From the NCBI GenBank assembly GCA_905233895.1, contig CAJOFL010000007.1:1-64000 (forward strand): 64,000 bases of DNA, written 5' to 3'. The stretch is from an uncultured Bacteroidales bacterium. Its GTDB lineage: Bacteria > Bacteroidota > Bacteroidia > Bacteroidales > P3. Below are positions 54,218 to 61,932 of the stretch, piece after piece. The notes below the pieces were generated by a model. The model had not been told where the DNA came from and did not search any database. It saw nothing but the letters and a program-made list of their open reading frames with translations. How positions within the stretch are numbered: position 1 is the stretch's first letter; the number at the start of each line of letters is the position of its first letter. The position numbers and the translations under genes are program-made.

Positions 54218-55261
54218 TTAATATAAGTGGATTGTATTGCGCGAAACCGTCGGAGGACGTTTAGGCACATTAATCTGGAAACTTCCGTTGAGGAACAGTT
54301 CCACAGAACCCACGCTACGTCCATTGCCGAAGCCCATTTTCGAAGTGGTAAGGTCGTAAGCGATGCCAACCTTAAGATATTTAAGGAAGTTGACACCGGC
54401 AAGGATATTGAAAGAATCCCCCCAACGATAACCGAGACCGCCCCAGAAAACATTCTCATAATCAACAAGACATGCAAAATCAGCCTGGAACACAGAAAAT
54501 GCAGCAGTCTTGACGAGCATCGAGGGCTTGAGTGTTATCGAAGGGTTATAGGGGAAGTGATATTCATAACCTGCCATGAGGTAGAATGTACGCACATTAC
54601 TGAAATTGAATGCTTCGCTCTTGGAACCAAGTAAATTCTTGGCGGAAAGGCTAACATACCATAGCCCCGGAACCTGATAATAGAGACCCGTAGAGAAATC
54701 AATTAGGAAATCGGAAGTAGCACGCCCGTCGACTAGAGGGTCACCAGACGACGAAGATGTGGACGAAGGATCGCCGTCAAGGTCATCAGGGCCACGCAAA
54801 TACTCAGTGCTGAACTTGTAGTTGTATAGGTCAACCTCAAAAGCGGCCGCCAAGTTACCTGGCCCCCAGAAAATGCGGAATGCATAGTCAAGTGCCATAT
54901 TCAGATTATCATGGTAACCAACTTTTTCCGAGTTAAAGTTGAGTCCAATACCGCCATGAAGCCACGAGACAGGCATGTCGAAACTGAAAAGCATGTCAAC
55001 CGGCTTTGAACCAGCCTGCGAAACACCAGTAGGCGCCTGCAGATTAAGGCCTAGCCACTGGTTACGATAGAGGGCTGTGAGGGAGATATTGCCAGAACTG
55101 CCAGCGTAGGCAGGGTTGTAACTGAGCCGATTGAACATAAAATGGGTGTATTGACCCTCGTTTTGAGCGTTGGCGGCAGTCAAAAACAGCACCATTGCGA
55201 CCAAAAAAATCGCTATTTTAGGAGTTCGGTGCAGGTTGTTCTGTCGGTTTATAATAGCCAC
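54218..55261 (-). CDS. porP: PorP/SprF family outer membrane protein
   Basis: A 347-residue beta-barrel of the PorP/SprF family. A signal peptide (FLVAMVLFLTAANAQ) is followed by GQYTHFMFNRLSYNPAYAGS, the hallmark of the family, and by alternating strands up to the C-terminal KYLKVGIAYDLTTSKMGF region. PorP/SprF proteins are T9SS outer membrane partners and tether type B substrates. It heads the porP-gldK-L-M-N order seen in Porphyromonas and related genera. A consensus promoter precedes it. Confidence 0.94.
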   Translation of the reverse strand: MAIINRQNNLHRTPKIAIFLVAMVLFLTAANAQNEGQYTHFMFNRLSYNPAYAGSSGNISLTALYRNQWLGLNLQAPTGVSQAGSKPVDMLFSFDMPVSWLHGGIGLNFNSEKVGYHDNLNMALDYAFRIFWGPGNLAAAFEVDLYNYKFSTEYLRGPDDLDGDPSSTSSSSGDPLVDGRATSDFLIDFSTGLYYQVPGLWYVSLSAKNLLGSKSEAFNFSNVRTFYLMAGYEYHFPYNPSITLKPSMLVKTAAFSVFQADFACLVDYENVFWGGLGYRWGDSFNILAGVNFLKYLKVGIAYDLTTSKMGFGNGRSVGSVELFLNGSFQINVPKRPPTVSRNTIHLY

Positions 55262-55338
55262 AACAGCTTGTATTTTAGTATTTTATCAGTTCCAAATCCA
55301 TGCATTCAACTGCGAAAATGTACTCGCATTTGAATATG

Positions 55339-55371
55339 CAAAGATAGCAATAATATTTTAATTATAACAAA
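55339..55371 (-). promoter_or_regulatory. Consensus promoter of the porP-gld operon
   Basis: Minus strand: TTTG (55371-55368), 21-nt spacer, TATCTTTG (55346-55339), about 78 nt before the porP start. Confidence 0.65.
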
Positions 55372-55443
55372 AAAAGTTAATTTTTTTTTCAAAAAAGTGG
55401 TCTGACGGGGTCGTAAACCAGCGTTTTCAAACGCAAACAACGG

Positions 55444-56235
55444 TCACTGACACTCAGCAATTTTCACGTCGGGGAAATTGCGTTTGAGGGCTCGGCATAG
55501 GTCGTCAGCCTTGTCACGACGAAGGTGCAGGTCAAGATAGACGAGCAATCCGCCATCGTCAGCGAGGGTTTCAACCGAAGCCCGCTCCTGATAAATATCG
55601 GGGAGCATACGTATCATGCCGTAGGCAGCAGCATGATTGTCAACAATACCAAGGAGAATACGGTAGCAGTCATCCTCACGACGGGATTGTACGGAATGAT
55701 GGGGCGATGGCTTCGATGCAGCAACGGCAAGCTTTTCCACTGGTTTTGTGGCGGGAGATACCTCGGGGCCAGAATGCGGATGCAGCCGGGAACTAACCGA
55801 ATCGAACACCGCATCCTGTGCCAATCGGCGCTCTTCATAGCCTTCGGGAAGGATTCGCAAACGCACTGGCTGACTACCGCGAATGCCTATGGCAGTGGCG
55901 GCACGGTGGCTCAAATCCAGAACGCCATGTTTCGGGCAGCGGTCATTGACCTTGACAATCACCTGAAGACCTGTATTTTCGTTGGTCACCAAGAGGTAGG
56001 TGCCAAGTTTTATCTTCCAGTGGGCAGCAGTGAACCCATTCTGGTCGAAGATTTCGCCACTGGCAGTCTTGCGGCCTTCGAACTTGTCGTGATAGAAAGT
56101 GCCCTTGTGTCGATATTCGGTAACAGTATCATTCACAGGGAATTCCTGTGCATTTGCGGTACCTATAGCAAGAACAGTGAGGGCAGCCACAAACAGTCGT
56201 ACCGACGTAACACGATATGAACCAAGGATTACCAT
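55444..56235 (-). CDS. RlpA-like double-psi beta-barrel protein with SPOR-like tail
   Basis: A 263-residue protein with signal peptide. The DPBB domain of septal lytic transglycosylase RlpA is seen in GTFYHDKFEGRKTASGEIFD, TAAHWKIKLGTYLLVTN, VKVNDRCPKHGVLDLSHRAA. The C-terminal part (residues 185-263) fits the SPOR peptidoglycan-binding domain in size and pattern (YRILLGIVDNHAAAYGMIRM). It probably cuts or binds denuded glycan strands at division. Its start overlaps the kdsC 3' end by 7 nt. Confidence 0.85.
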   Translation of the reverse strand: MVILGSYRVTSVRLFVAALTVLAIGTANAQEFPVNDTVTEYRHKGTFYHDKFEGRKTASGEIFDQNGFTAAHWKIKLGTYLLVTNENTGLQVIVKVNDRCPKHGVLDLSHRAATAIGIRGSQPVRLRILPEGYEERRLAQDAVFDSVSSRLHPHSGPEVSPATKPVEKLAVAASKPSPHHSVQSRREDDCYRILLGIVDNHAAAYGMIRMLPDIYQERASVETLADDGGLLVYLDLHLRRDKADDLCRALKRNFPDVKIAECQ

Positions 56236-56750
56236 ATCACCGCGTCTTCGTGGAACCAGTCGCCGCGCAGTCTGAGCACCTGTTCAATGACATCGCGTAC
56301 ACACCCATGACCACCTGAGAATGGGGAGATATAATCCACCATTTCCTTGATTTCCACCGCAGCATCCGCCGGACAAGTGCTAACCCCAGCACGTCGGAGT
56401 AGCGGATAGTCAGGCAAATCGTCACCCATACAAAGCACTTCGGAATCGGTCAATGAGTTGATTCTAAGGAATTCGTTGTAGGTATGAATCTTGTCGCCGC
56501 AGCCAGTATAGCATTGACTGACACCGAGCATCTGCATCCGGTTGTCGATACTGGCCGAGGTGGCACCTGAGATGACAGCGACAACATAGCCTTTTTTTAC
56601 AGCATATTGCACTGCAAATCCGTCTTTTATATTGCCACAACGGACGGTCTCGCGGTCGGCATATACCCACACGGAGCCATCGGTCATCACGCCATCGAAG
56701 TCGAAAACGAAGGCACGGACCGTGGAAAGTTTTTCTTTATAATTAATCAT
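56229..56750 (-). CDS. kdsC: KDO-8-phosphate phosphatase-type HAD hydrolase
   Basis: A 173-residue class C0 HAD enzyme. Motif I is FDFDGVMTDGSVW, the second aspartate acting as acid; VISGATSASIDNRMQMLG is motif II; CMGDDLPDYPLL is motif IV. No cap domain is present, as in the tetrameric KdsC group. It removes phosphate from KDO-8-P in lipid A core synthesis. It lies between the deacetylase-like and RlpA-like genes, with overlap to the latter. Confidence 0.92.
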   Translation of the reverse strand: MINYKEKLSTVRAFVFDFDGVMTDGSVWVYADRETVRCGNIKDGFAVQYAVKKGYVVAVISGATSASIDNRMQMLGVSQCYTGCGDKIHTYNEFLRINSLTDSEVLCMGDDLPDYPLLRRAGVSTCPADAAVEIKEMVDYISPFSGGHGCVRDVIEQVLRLRGDWFHEDAVIW

Positions 56751-56756
56751 TGTCTG

Positions 56757-58079
56757 TCAAGGTGTTAATGGTTTGGCATAATCCACCATGTTTTCGTATA
56801 CCTCGCGCCACCCTTTCCAGCCGAAATAGTCCGAAAGATTCTGGTTATGAACTATGCAGCAGAAAGTACCGCCAACGGCTCGAACCGAGTCAATAAGACG
56901 ATGGTAGGCTGAAACGGCCTCGTCTGGGCTGAGTTTCAAGTATTTCTGCATCGTGGTATCCATGGCGCAGAAGGGGTGTATGGTAAGTTGAGTCTCTGTG
57001 TCGCGCTCGAGGTCATAGAAGGGATAGGTTGAACTGATACCAGCCCGGAAACCAAGCACATCGGCATAGCCCATCGTGTAGTCGTGGCGTATTCCCGCAT
57101 GAGCAAGAATACGGTACGACTGCGGTAGCCGGAGACGTAGGAAATGATAGCGGGCACGCACTATTGTACGGTGGAGAATCTCCTCCAGTCGTTGTGTTTC
57201 AACCTCCACATTACCAGGATTTTCCAACGACGAATAACCTGGATGTATGCCCACTTTGGCATGGTCGCACAGGTGCTGCAGAAGCTCGCGGTGGCGATTG
57301 TTGTGGAACGAGGCCGGTTTATCGTACTGCCCATAATCGGCCAAGAGGCTGAAAAAGATGAGGTAAGAGTCGCGCGAACGCTCGCTATGGGCAATGATGT
57401 AGTCAAAAGTGTCGAAGGGGTCAGGCTCACGACCCGCAAGAACGCGGTAGCGCAGGCGCACCTCATCCCAGTTTCGGCGCCAGAACGCATCGCGCAAAGT
57501 ACCTGTAACCGTGCGGAATAGGCCTTTATGCAGATAGCACCAGGCTGCATCTATGTCCACCGTCTGCACGAACCGGTAGGTGCGCGGAGTGGGCGCCTCG
57601 ACGGGATAGCGGGCGGCAAGGGCGGATGCAAGCATGTCGGCCCATTGGTCGACTACCGGCTGGTCTAGAAAACCATGGATAAACGCAAGGCTGTCCTCTG
57701 GCATAAATCGGCCATGAACATCCTCACGGTGAGGCATATACTCCTCATATCGGCTCACCAGATAGAAGGTCGCCGCCAAGGGGTCGAAGTCAAAGTCGAG
57801 GTCTCGACCGTAGACAGGGAACAATTTCCATTGTCCGCCGTCGCACCATGGACGAGGTTCCTGGTCGGTAATCGATGTTTCGAAAAGCAGGTCGGCAGAT
57901 TTAATGAACAGACTGTCGCCCAGCCGCTTGTGGCCATAGCAGAGACGCATCCCGCCGAACGCCAGAAAATCGGCCTCACTGGTAGTGATACTGAACTCGA
58001 TGCGCAGCACATGTTTCAGCAGCACATTGAGCGTATAGCCCAGGCGATTGGTCAGTTTCGGTACGTGGACAAGCAGCAT
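56757..58079 (-). CDS. Polysaccharide deacetylase-like protein
   Basis: A 440-residue protein. The N-terminal 130 residues resemble the DUF7033-like region that precedes many Bacteroidetes deacetylases (NRLGYTLNVLLKHVL; FLAFGGMRLCYG). The NodB-like part has RFVQTVDIDAAW as motif 1 (the paired Asp), HPGYSS as motif 2, and RHDYTMGYADVLGFRAGIS as motif 3. It probably removes acetyl groups from a surface or wall glycan. It is 6 nt upstream of kdsC. Confidence 0.82.
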   Translation of the reverse strand: MLLVHVPKLTNRLGYTLNVLLKHVLRIEFSITTSEADFLAFGGMRLCYGHKRLGDSLFIKSADLLFETSITDQEPRPWCDGGQWKLFPVYGRDLDFDFDPLAATFYLVSRYEEYMPHREDVHGRFMPEDSLAFIHGFLDQPVVDQWADMLASALAARYPVEAPTPRTYRFVQTVDIDAAWCYLHKGLFRTVTGTLRDAFWRRNWDEVRLRYRVLAGREPDPFDTFDYIIAHSERSRDSYLIFFSLLADYGQYDKPASFHNNRHRELLQHLCDHAKVGIHPGYSSLENPGNVEVETQRLEEILHRTIVRARYHFLRLRLPQSYRILAHAGIRHDYTMGYADVLGFRAGISSTYPFYDLERDTETQLTIHPFCAMDTTMQKYLKLSPDEAVSAYHRLIDSVRAVGGTFCCIVHNQNLSDYFGWKGWREVYENMVDYAKPLTP

Positions 58080-58168
58080 CGCGTCGGTGTTGTTTGATTG
58101 GAATAACGCAAAAAAAGCCGAATTATTGTGTTAAAACGAAAAACATCATCTTGCTATAAATCAGCCTA

Positions 58169-58266
58169 TTATAATGTTAAAATTCACATAACTACAAGAA
58201 CATCAGGAGGTTAACCCCACCTTCGCCTGATCAACGCCTGATCAACGCCTGATCAACGCCTGCCCT
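58169..58266 (+). repeat. Dispersed intergenic repeat, copy 3
   Basis: TTATAATGTTAAAATTCACA, then ACATAACTACAAGAACATCAG, a diverged GAGGTTAACCCCACCTTCG, and three CGCCTGATCAA units plus CGCCTG (58224-58262). It lies between two minus-strand genes (deacetylase-like downstream, S66 upstream). Confidence 0.85.
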
Positions 58267-58283
58267 CTCCTACCCCATCGGCA

Positions 58284-59189
58284 TCATTCCACCGCGAGGG
58301 TCACTTCCGACGCTTCAACCTTGATTTTGACCGGCATTCCAAGCGGCAGGGCCAAGTTGTCTGACCCGAGGTGGCCGAACGGTGCGCCGAACAGCACCGG
58401 ATAGGGCCGGTCGCCCACAGCGTCGAGCACTATCTGCTCGGGAGTGCGACCGAAAGGCACGGTATTGTCGTGCATATCGGTCATCCCACCAACAATCAAC
58501 GCCTTAAGGCCGTCGAGCATCCCCGCACGTCCAAGGGCCTGCATCATGCGATCGATATGGTAGAGGTATTCGTCGAGGTCTTCGACGAGGAGTATTTTTC
58601 CGCGCGTATCTATTTGAGAACGTGAGCCAAGGAGGCTGTAAAGAATTGAAAGGTTGCCGCCAACAACGGTCGCGGTGTTCAGTGCGAAGTGTTCAGGGTT
58701 CAGCGTTGAACGCCAGTGGTATTCAAGGGGTTCGCCGAAGAGGGCCTTGCGGAGGCTTTCCGACGCCTTGGAGGGCTCGGGGCCGAAGTTGACAGGCATG
58801 GTGGCGTGGAGGGTCGGCAGGCCAAGGGTGCGCTGGATATGGCTGTGCAATACCGTCACGTCGCTGTAACCAACCACCCACTTGGGATGTTCGGCGAAGC
58901 GCGAGAAGTCAATGCGGTCGATGATGCGGACGGTGCCGTAGCCGCCACGGCAGCAGATGATTGCCTTTACTGTAGGGTCGTCGAGGAGGTTCTGGAGCAT
59001 GGCGGCGCGGTGTTCGTCAGTGCCGGCATATTGGTTATCGCGCTCGTAGAGGCCTTCAGGCACAACCACTTGCAGCCCCCAGGAGGAGATTTCTGCCACC
59101 GCAGCGGCCATCTCGTCGGGGCTCACGGCGCGGGCGGTGGCACAGAGGGCCACACTGTCGCCCGCCTTGAGGTACGGAATCGTATTCAT
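58284..59189 (-). CDS. ldcA: LD-carboxypeptidase (peptidase family S66)
   Basis: A 301-residue protein from the chosen ATG (MNTIPYLKAGDSVALCATAR); a longer start at 59207 is possible. Conserved marks are RGGYGTVRIIDRID, KWVVGYSDVTVLH, TLHATMPVNF (nucleophile region), VVGGNLSILYSLLGS, and the C-terminal GHLGSDNLALPLG. No signal peptide is present, so it is cytoplasmic, unlike the lipoprotein S66 at 2889. It converts murein tetrapeptide to tripeptide for recycling. Confidence 0.9.
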   Translation of the reverse strand: MNTIPYLKAGDSVALCATARAVSPDEMAAAVAEISSWGLQVVVPEGLYERDNQYAGTDEHRAAMLQNLLDDPTVKAIICCRGGYGTVRIIDRIDFSRFAEHPKWVVGYSDVTVLHSHIQRTLGLPTLHATMPVNFGPEPSKASESLRKALFGEPLEYHWRSTLNPEHFALNTATVVGGNLSILYSLLGSRSQIDTRGKILLVEDLDEYLYHIDRMMQALGRAGMLDGLKALIVGGMTDMHDNTVPFGRTPEQIVLDAVGDRPYPVLFGAPFGHLGSDNLALPLGMPVKIKVEASEVTLAVE

Positions 59190-59231
59190 ATCACACATAA
59201 CGAGCAATAAAAGAAATTATTGTATATAAAA

Positions 59232-59263
59232 TTTGGCCGTATCGGATTTAATTCGTATCTTTG
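59232..59263 (+). promoter_or_regulatory. Consensus promoter of the DRTGG-HATPase-hydrogenase-like operon
   Basis: TTTG (59232-59235), 20-nt spacer, TATCTTTG (59256-59263). An earlier possible start at 59261 overlaps this promoter, so the ATG at 59303 is used. Confidence 0.75.
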
Positions 59264-59302
59264 CATTTTCAAAAACTAATCAACTCTAACGACATAAAGA
59301 TT

Positions 59303-59644
59303 ATGACTTTACAAGCAATTGTAGACAAACTTGGAGCCACCGTTGGCCTTGGAAGCGACAAACTGGGCATGGAGGTGGAGCACTGCTTCGCCTCTGACCT
59401 CATGAGCGACGTGCTCACCCTGAAGGACACCCCGGTGCTCATCACCGGCCTCTGCAACGTGCAGACCATCCGCACATGCGACATGGCGAACCTCGACGTG
59501 GTCATCTTCGTCCGCGGCAAGCGCCCCACCGAGGACATGGTCGAACTGGCCGACGAGAACGACATGGTGCTCATCTGCACCACCTATTCCATGTTCAAGA
59601 CCTGCGGCCTGCTGTACGAGATGGGCCTCAAACCTTTATATTAA
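59303..59644 (+). CDS. DRTGG-domain protein
   Basis: A 113-residue single-domain protein that reads like a stand-alone DRTGG domain (DKLGATVGLGSDKLGMEVEH; SDVLTLKDTPVLITG; DVVIFVRGKRPTEDMVELA). DRTGG domains occur next to CBS, HprK or phosphotransacetylase domains and in hydrogenase-linked operons of anaerobes, usually as sensory or regulatory units. It is the first gene of a three-gene operon with the ATPase at 59649 and the hydrogenase-like protein at 60098. Confidence 0.85.
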   Translation: MTLQAIVDKLGATVGLGSDKLGMEVEHCFASDLMSDVLTLKDTPVLITGLCNVQTIRTCDMANLDVVIFVRGKRPTEDMVELADENDMVLICTTYSMFKTCGLLYEMGLKPLY

Positions 59645-59648
59645 GATT

Positions 59649-60062
59649 ATGCACCAAGAATATACCGTAATAGAAGGCGACTTCGTCAATGCCGGTAAGG
59701 CCTCCAGCTCGGTCAAGAAGACGCTGAAGCAGCTGAACGTCAACCCGCAGGTGGTCAAGCGCGTGGTGGTAGCCCTCTACGAGGCCGAAGTCAACGCCAT
59801 CGCCCACGCCTACGGCGGCACGGTGAGCGTCGACATCGACGCCGACAAGATACGCATGGTGGTGGCCGACCGCGGCCCCGGCATCCCCGACATCGCCCTG
59901 GCCATGCAGGAAGGTTACTCCACCGCCCGCCCCGAAGTGCGCGACATGGGCTTCGGCGCCGGCATGGGCCTTCCCAACATGCAGAAGAACGTCGACAAGA
60001 TGAACGTCACCTCCGAGGTCGGCGTCGGAACCACCGTCGAAATGGAAGTGAATTTCCAGTAG
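59649..60062 (+). CDS. Anti-sigma factor-type ATP-binding protein (HATPase_c)
   Basis: A 137-residue protein with a GHKL ATPase fold like RsbW/SpoIIAB. The N box is ALYEAEVNAIAHAYGG, the G1 box VADRGPGIPD, and the G2 box GFGAGMGLPNM. RsbW-like proteins phosphorylate anti-anti-sigma partners or bind target regulators. It lies 4 nt after the DRTGG gene and 35 nt before the hydrogenase-like gene, which suggests that it relays a signal from them. No cognate sigma or STAS protein is in the window. Confidence 0.87.
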   Translation: MHQEYTVIEGDFVNAGKASSSVKKTLKQLNVNPQVVKRVVVALYEAEVNAIAHAYGGTVSVDIDADKIRMVVADRGPGIPDIALAMQEGYSTARPEVRDMGFGAGMGLPNMQKNVDKMNVTSEVGVGTTVEMEVNFQ

Positions 60063-60091
60063 TCAAGTAGTTAAGTAGACAGTAGTCAAAT
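60060..60091. repeat. Microrepeat tract before the hydrogenase-like gene
   Basis: TAGTCAAGTAGTTAAGTAG and TAGTCAAAT units fill the gap between the ATPase and the hydrogenase-like gene, ending 7 nt before the ATG. Confidence 0.5.
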
Positions 60092-60097
60092 AAAAAA

Positions 60098-61462
60098 ATG
60101 GCATTTTATCACGCTTTACAGATTGACGAGCCGCGCTGCATCGGATGCTCGCGCTGCATGAAGATTTGCCCCACCGAGGCCATCCGCATCAACGGTGGCA
60201 AGGCCGCCATCCAGGAGCACCGCTGCATCGACTGCGGCAAATGCTACGAAGTCTGTCCGGCACAGGCCATCACCATCAAGGACGACGACTTCGAGGCCTT
60301 CCGCCGCTACCGCCACTCGGTGGCCCTCCTGCCTGCCGTGTTCATGGGCCAGTTCCCCGACGAGATAAGCGTCTCGCAGGTCTACGCCACCCTCTACGAA
60401 CTCGGCTTCGCCCACGTCATGGAGGTCGAAAGCGCTGCGCTCATCTACAAGGAGGCCAAGGAGAAATACGCCCGCGAAAACCCCGACACCAAGCCCTGGA
60501 TTTCCTCCTTCTGCCCGGCCATCGTGCGGCTCATCCAGATAAAATACCCCTCGCTGGCCGAAAACATCATGCCCATCAAGGCACCCCTCGACCTCAGCGC
60601 CATGTACGCCCTCGAGGAACTCCTCAGTCGCGGCATACCGCGCGAGGAGATAGGCCTCTTCTACGTCACTCCCTGCGCCGCCAAGGTGTCGGCCGTCAAG
60701 GCACCTGTGGGTGAGGAGAAGTCCATCATCGATGGAGTGATAAACATGAACCTGCTCTACAATCGCGTCTACAAGCAAATCAAGGACAACGGCAAGAACC
60801 ATCAGTACAAGCCCCTCTCCCGCCAGCGCCTCAGCGCCGACGCCATCCTCTCCACCCTCACCAACGGCGAACGCCGTATTTGCACCGCCAAACGCTCCTA
60901 CTCCATCGACGGAATCCAGAACGTCATGGACTTCCTCGACAAGATGGAGAACGACGAAGTCGAAGGCGTCGAATTCCTCGAGCTCCGCGCCTGCGACCAG
61001 AGTTGCGCCGGCGCCCTCCTCTCCTGCGACAACCGTTTCCTCTGCGGAGAACGCATGTACGCCCGTGCCCGCAAGGCCGCCGAACGTGAACGCAACGGCG
61101 AAATGCCGCGCGACCGCGAGATGGACCGCTTCAAGGACTACCTCATCGAGAACGCCCTCGTCGACGAAGTGCAGCCCCGCTCCATGATGGTGCTCGACAC
61201 CGACATATCCAAGGCCCTCGAGAAGATGGAGAAAATAGAACGCCTCAAAGTGCAACTGCCGCAAATCGACTGTGGCGTATGCGGCGCCCCCACCTGCGAA
61301 GCTTTCGCCACCGACGTGGTGTGCGACAAGGCCTCTCTCCACTCATGCGTCTTCTACCGCATCCACCTCGAGCAAAACGGTAAGATGACACTGAAAGAAG
61401 GCGGCGCCAACATGAAATCAATATGGGGCGAAGACCGCATAGAAAAAGAGATAGAAATCTAA
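60098..61462 (+). CDS. Hydrogenase-like iron-sulfur protein, likely sensory [FeFe] type
   Basis: A 454-residue protein. It has an N-terminal ferredoxin pair (CIGCSRCMKIC from 14, CIDCGKCYEVC from 43), an H-domain with altered motifs, and a C-terminal Fes domain (CGVCGAPTC from 392). P1 reads SSFCPAI: the proton-relay cysteine before the ligand is Phe. P2 is TPCAAKVSA (Cys193). P3 is ACDQSC with Cys299 and Cys303, lacking the glycine-rich tail. So four cysteines at the H-cluster ligand positions remain (139, 193, 299, 303). This fits the putative sensory or regulatory hydrogenase groups. It shares an operon with a DRTGG protein and an RsbW-like ATPase. Confidence 0.88.
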   Translation: MAFYHALQIDEPRCIGCSRCMKICPTEAIRINGGKAAIQEHRCIDCGKCYEVCPAQAITIKDDDFEAFRRYRHSVALLPAVFMGQFPDEISVSQVYATLYELGFAHVMEVESAALIYKEAKEKYARENPDTKPWISSFCPAIVRLIQIKYPSLAENIMPIKAPLDLSAMYALEELLSRGIPREEIGLFYVTPCAAKVSAVKAPVGEEKSIIDGVINMNLLYNRVYKQIKDNGKNHQYKPLSRQRLSADAILSTLTNGERRICTAKRSYSIDGIQNVMDFLDKMENDEVEGVEFLELRACDQSCAGALLSCDNRFLCGERMYARARKAAERERNGEMPRDREMDRFKDYLIENALVDEVQPRSMMVLDTDISKALEKMEKIERLKVQLPQIDCGVCGAPTCEAFATDVVCDKASLHSCVFYRIHLEQNGKMTLKEGGANMKSIWGEDRIEKEIEI

Positions 61463-61473
61463 CAGGCCGATAT

Positions 61474-61932
61474 ATGAAAAGGATTCTCATCATCCTGCTG
61501 ACCCTCCTTTGCATCTGTCCTGTCATTGCGCAGAACACGCTGAACGACAAGGCCGACAATATTGTCGGCACCTACAGCGGCAAGCAAGGCAACGACAAGT
61601 TCAAGGTGAAAATCGTAAAACTGAAGGACGGCACCTACCGCGGCCAAGTGATATGGATGGAACACGACCGCGATGCCAAAGGAAATAAGCTCCTCGACAC
61701 GAAGAATCCCGACAAAAGCCTCCGTTCGACTCCTTCCGACCGCACCGTAATCTTCTCCGGCCTGAAATATGACTCAAAAAAGCGTTGCTGGGGCGACACA
61801 AAAATCTATGACCCCCAACGTGGCATTAAAGTCAACATGACTGCCGAATTCATGGCAGACGGGCGCCTGCGCATCAAAGGAAAGGTGCTGGGTATCGGCG
61901 AGAGTGTCTATTGGACACGCGAGACTGACTGA
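61474..61932 (+). CDS. DUF2147 exported protein
   Basis: A 152-residue protein with signal peptide (RILIILLTLLCICPVIAQN). The mature part matches DUF2147: NIVGTYSGKQGNDKFKVKIV, YRGQVIWMEH, and the C-terminal GKVLGIGESVYWTRE. It folds as a small lipocalin-like barrel in related structures; its function is unknown. It starts 11 nt after the hydrogenase-like gene and its 3' end overlaps the convergent sialidase gene by 25 nt. Start chosen at 61474 because of the signal peptide. Confidence 0.85.
   Translation: MKRILIILLTLLCICPVIAQNTLNDKADNIVGTYSGKQGNDKFKVKIVKLKDGTYRGQVIWMEHDRDAKGNKLLDTKNPDKSLRSTPSDRTVIFSGLKYDSKKRCWGDTKIYDPQRGIKVNMTAEFMADGRLRIKGKVLGIGESVYWTRETD

Noticed and set aside
59261-59302. 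Earlier start of the DRTGG gene
   Set aside because: The ATG overlaps the -7 element of the promoter.
60116-61342. Long minus-strand open frame (408 codons) opposite the hydrogenase-like gene
   Set aside because: Antisense of a gene with full iron-sulfur motifs; composition is Gly/Val/His-rich as expected from a shadow frame.
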